From positions 7,445,518 to 7,509,517 of the forward strand of contig JANJXV010000043.1 in assembly GCA_024803745.1 (NCBI GenBank): a stretch of DNA of 64,000 nucleotides. Direction: 5' to 3'. The position numbers and the translations under genes are program-made. Shown piece after piece: positions 55,630-64,000 of this stretch. Below the pieces are notes generated by a model, which was not told the DNA's origin, ran no database searches, and worked only from the letters and a program-made list of their open reading frames with translations. The DNA is from Megascapheus bottae (taxonomy: Eukaryota; Chordata; Mammalia; Rodentia; Geomyidae). The first letter of the stretch is position 1. Each line of letters opens with the position of its first letter.

Positions 55630-55859
55630 GTCCCAGCCCTGTTGCCTCATACCTGGAATCCTAGCTACTTAACTGGCTGAGTTCGATAGACAGAGGTTCA
55701 AAGCCAGCATGGGCAGCAAAGACCTGTGAGCTCTCATCTCCAATTAGCTACCAGGAAGCCAAAAGTGGAGTTTCTTACTGAACTGTTCGAGCTTTCCTTT
55801 GGGCAGGAAAGCCTCAAGACCTGTACCCAGGCCTAGAGTCAAAATCCTAGGACGCACAT

Positions 55860-55913
<54 letters not shown>

Positions 55914-55932
55914 CAGGGGGAGAGAGACAGGC

Positions 55933-55967
<35 letters not shown>

Positions 55968-55980
55968 GAGACAGACAGAA
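55630..55980 (+). mobile_element. SINE with (CA)n and (GACA)n tail
   Basis: The same ancestral SINE copy as at 3.5 kb and 30.07 kb. Here the tail is about 25 CA units (55,863-55,912), then 'cggcagggggagagag', then about 12 GACA-type units (55,929-55,978). Confidence 0.85.
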
Positions 55981-56317
55981 TTAGAAAACAAAGCAATGAT
56001 GCAGAATATTCTGGGAGATTGCAGGCACATTGGATCAAAATGAAGTTCACAGATTTAAAAAAAAATCACTGCTGTGAACTACCCTGAAATGCAGAATAAT
56101 CTGTATTTTTTCTGATCACTGCATATAATATTCTAACATAGTTGAGTATCTACAGTGAATACAAAAATGGTAATAAATGAGACAAAAAATCTAGGATGAT
56201 TGTGTTTGTCACAAGTGAAAAGTATGGGACAGAATGTTGATATCGACTATGCGTATTTGAATTCAAAATGATTGTGGAATTCTGACTTCTTCATTATGTA
56301 TTGCTCTCTCTTCATAT

Positions 56318-56341
56318 CAAAGATCTCCAATTAATGCAGAG
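56318..56341 (+). promoter_or_regulatory. Candidate 3' splice site upstream of OR pseudogene 4
   Basis: A pyrimidine-rich 'tattgctctctcttcatatc' precedes 'aaag' and then 'ttaatgcag' (CAG at 56,337-56,339), as in OR1 and OR2. The ATG within 'aatgcag' is out of frame with the receptor. Splice use is inference. Confidence 0.4.
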
Positions 56342-57284
56342 TTGTGCAATCTAACACACATCTCTGAATTTTATCTCCTGGGCTTCTCAGATGGCCCTGA
56401 GCTACAACCCTTGCTCTTTGGGCTCTTCCTGTCCATGTACCTGATCACTGTGCTCAGAAATCTGCTCATCATCCTGGCCATCACATCTGACCCTCACCTC
56501 TACACCCCCATGTACTTCTTCCTCTCCATCCTGTCCTTGGCTGACATTGTCTTCACCTCCACCACCGTCCCCAAGATGCTGGTGGACATCCAGACTCATG
56601 GCAGAGCCATCTCCTATGCGGGCTGCCTCACCCAGATATCTATTTTTGTCACTTTTGGTTGTATGGATCTTTTCCTTCTTACTGTGATGGCCTATGACCG
56701 CTTTGTGGCCAACTGTCACCCACTGAATTACCCTCTCATCAGGAACCCTCTTCAATGTGTCTCCTTGGCTCTGCCGTCATTTGTTAACAACACCTTTGGT
56801 GGACAGATGCACGTGTGGATGGCCTTACATATGACTGATTTCAAGGTAGTGGAAATCCCAAGTTTCTTCTGTGATACTTCTCAAGTCCAGGATCTTTCCT
56901 GTAAGCACACACTCACAAATGCTATCTTCAAATATGTTGTTGCTACAATATATGGATTCCTACAATCTTTGGAATCATTTATCTTATTATAAAATTATTT
57001 CTTCAGTGCTGAGAATTCCATCAACAGGAGGGAAGTACAAAGCCTTCTCCACCTGTGGTTCTCACCTGTCAGTGCTGTGTTTATTCTTTGGGACAGGATT
57101 GGGGGTCTACTTTGCATCGGCCATGTCACATTCTCCCAGGAGCATCACTGTGTCCTCAGCAATGTACACAGTGGTCACTCCTCTCTTGAATCCCTTCATC
57201 TACAACCTGAGGAACAAGAACCTCAAAAGTGCCCTGGGGAGGTTGTTCAAACCAAGAGCTGTTTTGCAGAAGCAACAAAGTTGA
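56342..57284 (+). pseudogene. Olfactory receptor pseudogene 4 (OR family 7-like), one frameshift
   Basis: The frame opens before 56,342 with [20 protein letters not shown] (N-term), [20 protein letters not shown] (TM1; R replaces G of GN), [20 protein letters not shown] (TM2), [17 protein letters not shown] (TM3; N replaces I in VAIC), and [16 protein letters not shown] (loop 2). A 1-nt loss near 56,960 in TM5 shifts the frame. The rest continues to 57,284: [20 protein letters not shown] (TM6) and [20 protein letters not shown] (TM7). No ATG is at the family start position. With only one frameshift it is a younger pseudogene than OR1 or OR3. It lies about 780 bp downstream of the ERV. Confidence 0.93.
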
Positions 57285-58065
57285 CATGGAATCAGATAAA
57301 TTCTACCTGTTTGAATACCTAATTGTTCTAGTTTCATTAGTACAATCCATTACTAGAAAAGAATATATCAAGATAGGTTCTAAATGGAAGAATGTATCTT
57401 TTTAATGTTTAAAATGTTAGTTTGTAAAGAATGATGAATGTCTGCAGATGGTGGGCCCAACAAAGAATGTTGCAAGGATTGAGTGGCAAGTTTGTTATAT
57501 GTAAAATTTACCTCAGTACAATTGGACAGAAACATGCCTTTTTGTTTTTCTTTTTTAAGCAGTCTTTAAAGTAATAACTGTCTAATTGGTAGTCAGATAT
57601 CCTGCCTCCTGCACTTTGGTTTTGAGTTATTTTCAACTTATAAGTTAGTCTCCTAATTGTTTCCTCTAATGCATTTTTTTACTTTAAAGTTGATATGTAG
57701 ATGGGCTACCATTATCTAATTCAAGTAAAGAGGGCATTTCATTCTGGACAGTGTAATTCCTTCCTTCCCTTTCTTCCATAATATTTTTCAAAGAAAATTG
57801 AAAATCTTGTTTCCTATGGAAATTATGTGAAGATAGACAAACCTAATCCACTGGCACCTACATTTGGTTCTAGGCTGCTTAATTGTCTGGGTACATGAAC
57901 TCTATGATACGGGGGTCCCTAATGCTTGAGTGAGCTGGAGGAAGCAATGAAAGAGCAATCCATTACCTAATCTACAGGGATGTGAGTGGTGCCTTGGAAA
58001 GACACTGGAGTGCTCATCTCAAATTCACTTGTAGAAAAACCAAGAGTAAGGGACACCGGCTTGGA

Positions 58066-59152
58066 CTTGGCCTTCCAAGACTCAACCAGCCATCGCTAGC
58101 CCACACTTTATCCCATCCTTCATCTGTCAGCTGCATTCTTACCGTGTACTTATCACTGTCAATACAGGGACATCAACTTGTGGATCTGAAATGCAGTGAA
58201 AGGAAGGTTCTCTCATGGATATACCTAACATCCAGTGTTGGTTAATGCACAAACACAAAGCATTAGCCTGCCATGCTGGGTCAGTCCAGGACAAGCTAAG
58301 CAGTCATTCGAAGTGTGCAGCATCTGATGGGACTGGCTGAGACCACTGCATCCCATGTCAACTACTTTTTACTTACTTGCTTTACTTTTCAATTCAAGAG
58401 GTCCCTGCAAGAAACATTTCTGTATGCAATTTTCACTGCAAAGTCTTTCCATGGATTTCAATGGCAGTTTCCTATGAAGTCTTTACATACTTGTATATGT
58501 ATGGTATATTGTGGTACTAATACTTTGGAACATTTTGGAGAAAACTTATATCCCCTTAACTCCATTAATGTCCCAAGAGTACCATGAAATATAGATAAGC
58601 AAGTCCATAACATACTCACATTTCCCTATGTCAAAACCTGCTATACTTGGACACTTCAACTAGCAGATCCAATGTCTACCATCAGAATTACCAGTGATGA
58701 TGTTTAAGACAAGTGACAATTGTAGTGCTTTGCCTACATTGCCTTAGTTTTTATTCTTACTGACTGTTAATAATTTGTATATATGTGTTAAATAATATTT
58801 TTCTTAGGACATCATTATCTCACTGTAACATCACAGAACTAGTGCAAAATCATAATTTGTGACATCACATCGATGGAATGACATCACTGACCTACCACAA
58901 CATCCTAACCTTTGTGACATCACATGGCTATTTTACATCAGAGAAGCTTTGACCTCATGTCCTGATTTTAGCCTAAGAAAGTTTCAGGCATGACAGGCAT
59001 TGTGACAGTAAAAAACATAATCATGACCTCACATCAGAATTTTGGCATCATTGTGCCATTGTGATGTCACTGTCACATTGTGATATCATAAACCTACTGT
59101 GACACCACAGTGCTTGTGGCAATCCATTAATTAAAACTGAATTAAAAACATT
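58066..59152. other. Insertion of about 1.1 kb private to duplicon C
   Basis: A and B read straight from 'catcggcttggtccaag' into the 'attggcag...' or 'atcaacag...' continuation followed by 'gagattgaagaaac'. C has about 1.1 kb more at this point. I recognise no repeat family or gene in it. It contains four copies of TGACATCAC (three direct at 58,860, 58,879 and 58,915; one inverted at 59,061) and ends in an A-rich 'attaaaactgaattaaaaac', which could be a retrotransposed tail. Confidence 0.7.
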
Positions 59153-59929
59153 GGCGCCTCACACGTGGAGATTAAAAAAACCCTGCATTATTCATAGTCT
59201 CATGCTCACAATTCACACATATGCCCAGATACTATTTGTATGGGTTTCTAGTTATGAAGATGGAGAGGTAGTACTTTTCTGATCATAATATCTGAGCTAT
59301 TCTAAGTATAAATATATGTACAATTACAATTTCATGGATTGACATAAAAAATAATGGTAACAACAGTGGGTTTTTCTCTCCAATACCAAGGCTTAAATTC
59401 AGGATCTCCTGTTTCTATCCTGTTTGCTTAGCTTGTTTGCTCATTTGAACTACATCTCCAGCTTGCCTTTTTGCTGAATAATTAAAATGGGTTTCAAACT
59501 TTTTTTTTCTAGCCAGACTAACTTAATGACATTTACAGGACAGATAGAAAATCCTGGAAATAGAAGGGGAAAACGCAAGTGACACAAGAAGCAAGTAAAA
59601 GTACACCTATATCATTGACATATATTCAAAAGAAGTGGTTTGGCTTGGCTCTGATATTAAGCTTCCCCAAATCCTGGACTTGTGATAAGCCATGCACAAG
59701 GAAGCAAGTTATGATTTTATGAGGCCCAAACCACTGCTTTGTATGAATTGGGTTGATACATTACATTAGGCCACAGGAGAAGTTATATAGGCCTATCTCT
59801 GAAGGCATACTCTACTGGTTTGTTCCTGACAGGCTTATTTCCATAACACAGGAAGATGGCATACTGTGGTGGGAAGGTAGATTCTGTAACAATATTAACG
59901 TAAAAGAGTCTGAACTTTACTCATTTAGT

Positions 59930-60190
59930 GTTTTGAGGGTCTGTGGTTTGAACTTAGCCTGGGCACTGTCTCTGAGCTCTTAGGCTCAAGGCTACCACCC
60001 TACCCATGGGCCTGGATTCTGTCACTGAGCTCTTCACCTCAAGTCTACCACCCTACCCTTTAGCCAAGGCCCCCTTCCATTTTCTAGAGGTTAATTGGAG
60101 ATAAGAGTTGTAGGTCCTTTTGTGCCCCAGCTGGCTTTTAACCTTGATCCTCAAATCTCAGTCTCCCTAGGAGCTAAGTGTCTGAAGTTT
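59930..60190 (-). mobile_element. SINE (antisense), shared by A, B and C
   Basis: It reads 'ggtttgaacttagcctgggc' onward; partner of the copies at 6.69 kb and 33.27 kb. Confidence 0.75.
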
Positions 60191-60825
60191 GAGTGCTTCT
60201 CCAGTATATCCTTAGTTGATACTTTTACTGTTGTTGACAGGAAGCATCTGTCTATCTATTCCCTATGTTCATGGCAAAAAGTTATTTCACTCCAACAATG
60301 TATATTTCACCTTCATAGACCAACTATTAGAAATTTATAATAGTGGCTTTTCTCTTCCAGTAAATTATAGCCTTAGACTGAGGGTATAACATCAGTCTAG
60401 TATTTCACTGGCCTTAGGTCAGTTTTATATTGTAGACCAACCAAAAAAACTACATGATTGAGTGTTGGGTCTTCAGTAACAACAAACTGAGTAACTAAAT
60501 CTTTACAGTAGAAAATTAGTTGTTGAGGTTTCCTTGCTTAAGGATGGTGCTTTACTACTGAGTCAAAACTCTCATTTCTTCATTTTTTGAAGGGGGTATG
60601 CATTTTGAGGAGCTTACTTCATTAGGGAAAACAGGCCCCTGCACTTCTCACACAGCCTTGTTGGAACCATGAACTTCAGATTGCCATTTCCAGAGGAGCT
60701 AGGATTGCTAACTTGAGCCAAAGGTCATCTATCCTTTCCTGTGTTTAGAACACATTTAATTACTGTCCCCTCACCAGAGGGCCACTGAGTAGACAGTACA
60801 ACATCTGAGTCAGAGACACAAAGAC

Positions 60826-60856
<31 letters not shown>

Positions 60857-60864
60857 AAATGATT

Positions 60865-60890
60865 ATGTGTGTGTGCATGTGCGGGCGTGC

Positions 60891-60924
<34 letters not shown>
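60865..60924. repeat. (GT)n microsatellite, duplicon C, interrupted
   Basis: A GT run broken by a GC-containing patch ('gcatgtgcgggcgtgcgtgc'), then resumed. It is the counterpart of the pure GT runs in A and B. Confidence 0.95.
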
Positions 60925-60926
<2 letters not shown>

Positions 60927-62554
60927 TATGGCCTAACCAGATATTCCCTGTGATATGAATTTCCCGGGATATGTTGTAGGAATTCAATTCTGTAATGGTG
61001 GGAAAAACTATTTCTTAGATTTGGATAGCCTAATACACTTTGTTAAGCACTAGGTCCAGAGTCCAAGAACTAAATTCAGAAATAAATAGTGACACCAATT
61101 TTAAAAAATTAAAAATATGTGGTAAATACAAGAGTTAAAAACATTTTAAGTACATCACTGGGATAGATGATTGATAGAAAGGCAGGGGACAAAGTGTGGG
61201 ATTCGGCCTGTGAGGTGGTAGAGACACACTGGAGCCAGGTGGTTCACCACCAGGCTGCTGGAGAAAACAGCAATTTCGGTCCATGAAAGCACTGGAAGGA
61301 GGGCAGAGGGAAGAGGAGGAACACACAGAGGAATATTTCCACGGCCAATGGCACCACTTCTGGGGGCCTAGCACATCTAAAGGGACCACCTGTGTCCTCA
61401 CCACACCGTTTTCACCTAGAGGGTTCAACTTAGCAGGGGGGGAGGGTTCAAGACATTGTCCATCATTCCACTCAGGTCATCACATCATCAGCTCTGCAGT
61501 CAGCAGCACAGACCCCGCTGAGCCCAGCTTCTCCTTTCTGTCCCCTACAGTGCTAGACAGTGGTTGTGTGAGGCAATCCCATTTCCCCTACTTCATTCTG
61601 CAGAACATCTAACACAAACCCAGAAAAAGATCCAGAGAGGCTGTGTAAACTAGCTCAGAAGGAAATTCCTCCCCTAATCAGCCCACTTTCTACCTGACCA
61701 GAAGCAACCTTCTGCAGGTAGGCTCAACATGCTCAAAGGCAGCACTTACCTGTCCTGATTCAGTTCTGGTCCAGTTTACAGTGCATTCAGGTTCAATGTG
61801 GGTTCATTTTGTACACAGAACATAAAATACTCACTAGTGGTGCCAAACTGTTTCAGTTAACACGAGAGACACTTCACCAGTCTCTTTCAACCAGTGCCAA
61901 CTAGGTTCAGTAGGTCCAGCAGTGGGGCAACATCTCACCACCACCTCAGCTCAGATGTACAGGCATGTCCAGCTCACCCACAGGCCTAGACAAGGCCCAT
62001 ACACACCGGCAGAGTTCAACTTCCATAACAGACAAAAAATATTCCCGACCTTCAGAGTTAACGTTATTCATATTCCCTTGCCAATGGTTTTCTTCTTGAT
62101 GAAAAATGACCTTGAGTGCACATAACTTCATTTACTCATCCAGATCATGACAAGGCCATATTGACTCCAAACCTACCTGCCCACTGAGGGTGGATGAAAG
62201 CTCCAGGCTCAACTATAGGGTTCCTGTGAGGAAGCCAGTGTCCAGCTTCAGGAGGCAAAAACCACAGGCACAAGACACTCACCTCTGAGCCCATCAGAAC
62301 TACAGTCGTTCAAAATGAAGGTGGGTGCAGACCAGGCATATTAGCTACTGTAAGAAGCCTTGAAATTACAACACAGACCTCAAAAGTACCCAGTCTCTCG
62401 GAATATATGCTTGTGCTTGAAGAAGAACAAATTAGAAAAGTTCCATAGAAGTATTTGTTTAGACTCTTCATATATTCCAGGAGAAACTCAAAGGTCAAAT
62501 GAATTTCATTCAACTTTTCCCTTCTCTATCATTGCCCCTTCCAGGAAAATTATT

Positions 62555-63055
62555 TTTCCTATATTTTTATTGTAATTAACAGAAGGGTTGAATTACATGC
62601 ACCAGAAAGAAGGTGCCTTACTTCACAAACATTGATACCCTTTCTCATGTCTTTGTCCTCGTTTCCCTCCCACCACCCCACCCTTCATCTTGTTTTCCTC
62701 CCTTCCCTATCCGACCTCATATAACCAAATACGCATATATACAATACATCAGAAAACCAGATGAAATCCTGTAAGAATATGAGATAACCAAGGACAGCAA
62801 AAAAGATGAGAGATAACATAATACATGAAGGACAACAATCACTCATTATATGGCTTTTGTTTCTATATCCTGGAGGTCTTTCATTTAGTATCATTCTATA
62901 TGGCCTTATGTATCTAGGTTTTGTTCTATTGTAGATCTCTGCTAGGAGAGCCAAAGGTTTCTACTGATTATGACAAATGAGGGAAACCATTGAGCCTATG
63001 TTCCTTTGTGTCTGGCTTACTTCACTTAATATAATTTTTTTCTAAGTCTATCTAT
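62555..63055 (-). mobile_element. L1 3' UTR fragment (antisense), shared with B
   Basis: It reads 'cctatatttttattgtaatt' onward, at the same position and orientation as the copy at 36,005-36,520. Confidence 0.85.
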
Positions 63056-63341
63056 TTCTTCCAGGAAATTCTTAGAGTCTAAAATACCATTGTAATTTTG
63101 TTCTGTGCACATTCTATTTACAACAATTGCATTGAGAGCCTCACAGACACTATTGATCTGTAGAAAAACCATTTATTCTCCTGAACTGAATCTTTGCATC
63201 TGTCTATAAATACTCAGTCTCCAGACTCCTAAGGCTCTTAACTACTGTGCAACGAGGGAACAAGCTGGGGAATTAATTAGCCAATTACTCTTCACATTTT
63301 CCATATGGAAGAAGAAGCAGAGAGCTGCCTAATTCTTCCAT

Positions 63342-64000
63342 TTAGTTAAGTGTCCTACCCAAGTCCTGGGTTCCGAGGATCCTGCTGCCCAGCCTCCTCA
63401 GAGTCCTGCTAATGTCCCTGTTCCTCAGGCTGTAGATGAAGGGGTTCAGCATGGGGGAGACCACTGTGTACATCACCGAGGCCACCATGAGCTTCTTGGA
63501 GCCATGGAACATAGTGGAACCACAGTACGCACCAAGCAAGGTGCCATAGAAAAAGCAAACCACCGACAGATGAGCCCCACACATGGAAAAGGCTTTGTGC
63601 CTCCCACTTTCTGTGGGGATCCTGAGGATGGAAGAGATAATTTAGTAGTAAGAGTAAAGGATCCCTGAAAGAGGAAATAGCCCAAAGATGGCAGTAGTTA
63701 CATATATGAACAAGTTATTTGTAAGGTAACCAGAACAGGACAGTTTAAATATTTGAGAAGCATCACAGAAATAATTTGGGATTTCCACACTTTTAAAGCA
63801 AGTGAATTGTAAGATCAATATATTGTGTGACTGGGAATCCAGAAAACTAAACAGAGCATACACCAGTACTAAGATGGGACAGCAGCGAGGGTTCAAGAGG
63901 ACCGGGTAGTGCAGGGGGTGACAGATGGACACAAAGCCGTCATAGGCCATGACAGTCAGAAGCATGTCATCCATGCAGCCAAAAAAGAGGAAGAAAGACA
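63342..64000 (-). pseudogene. Olfactory receptor pseudogene 6 (OR family 7-like), partial at window end
   Basis: Minus-strand reading of the C-terminal two thirds: [20 protein letters not shown] (TM3; G for R in DRF), HPLHYPVLLNPRCCP, IPNYFCDASQIFKLSC (loop 2), TAIFGLFPLSGILYSYY (TM5), then TAA at 63,642-63,644 where OR5 has an AAA codon. The same frame resumes with [20 protein letters not shown] (TM6) and [20 protein letters not shown] (TM7) to the stop at 63,342. In the visible part that nonsense codon is the only lesion. It lacks the frameshifts seen in OR5 and is otherwise nearly identical to it. The N-terminal part lies beyond the window. Confidence 0.92.

Larger units (their letters stand above)
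55563..64000. repeat. Segmental duplicon C (OR pseudogenes 4 and 6)
   Basis: It continues the duplicon interrupted by the ERV and is collinear with B from 30.0 kb (SINE, OR, SINE, GT run, L1 3' UTR, minus-strand OR). It differs from B by a private 1.1-kb insertion at about 58,066-59,152 and lacks the B-specific repeats of 34.11-34.31 kb. Intergenic parts otherwise show nothing recognisable. Confidence 0.85.

Noticed and set aside
55799..56050. Frames with TH, TD or CV dipeptide runs on both strands
   Set aside because: They are translations of the CA and GACA microsatellites and are open on both strands for compositional reasons.
58315..58587. 90-codon frame in the duplicon C insertion
   Set aside because: No recognisable motif, no start context or splice evidence; left as part of the unexplained insertion.

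Overview
The window looks like rodent nuclear DNA from an olfactory receptor (OR) cluster. It has no bacterial-style genes. It holds six OR family 7-like sequences, a vomeronasal type 2 receptor (V2R) exon remnant, many LINE-1 (L1) copies of one young family, an env-less class II (betaretrovirus-like) endogenous retrovirus, simple repeats, and many copies of a tRNA-derived composite SINE carrying phrases such as 'ctcaagtggtagagc'. That SINE type is what I associate with Geomyoidea (kangaroo rats, pocket mice, gophers); this placement is inference from memory, not a search.

Layout. 1-1.5 kb: L1 3' ends and a SINE. About 1.5-8.5 kb: duplicon A, with OR pseudogene 1 (+) and, at its distal edge, the V2R fragment (about 8.65-8.94 kb). 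8.95-10.8 kb: SINE-rich spacer. 10.8-25.7 kb: a diverged tandem satellite with a monomer of about 143 bp and a higher-order period of about 14 monomers (about 2.0 kb). It is interrupted by a full-length antisense L1 (13.17-19.99 kb) and two sense L1 pieces (22.7-24.4 and 24.75-25.27 kb). 25.7-28.05 kb: L1 fragments and an inverted scrap of the duplicon. 28.05-37.8 kb: duplicon B, with OR2 (+), the only nearly intact receptor, and OR pseudogene 5 (-). 37.8-42.9 kb: SINE and microsatellite spacer. 42.9-43.9 kb: OR pseudogene 3 (+). 45.2-64 kb: duplicon C, carrying OR pseudogene 4 (+), a private insertion of about 1.1 kb, and OR pseudogene 6 (-, cut by the window end). Duplicon C is split by the retrovirus at 46.44-55.56 kb.

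How it fits together. A, B and C are paralogous blocks that carried a plus-strand OR plus the same old SINEs and microsatellites. B and C also share the minus-strand OR and are the closer pair. The retrovirus is absent from the matching sites in A and B, so it inserted after the duplication. Its LTRs differ at about ten of roughly 336 positions by eye. The element has gag, dUTPase-protease and pol (RT, RNase H, integrase) but no env. Gag and pol are broken by frame changes, nonsense codons and a deletion inside RT, yet the gag-pro -1 frameshift signal (GGGAAAC plus a good H-type pseudoknot) is preserved. None of the OR reading frames has a conventional ATG at the family start position. A 3' splice-like site lies just upstream in each one visible, so their N-termini may be supplied by an upstream exon, or all may be decaying.
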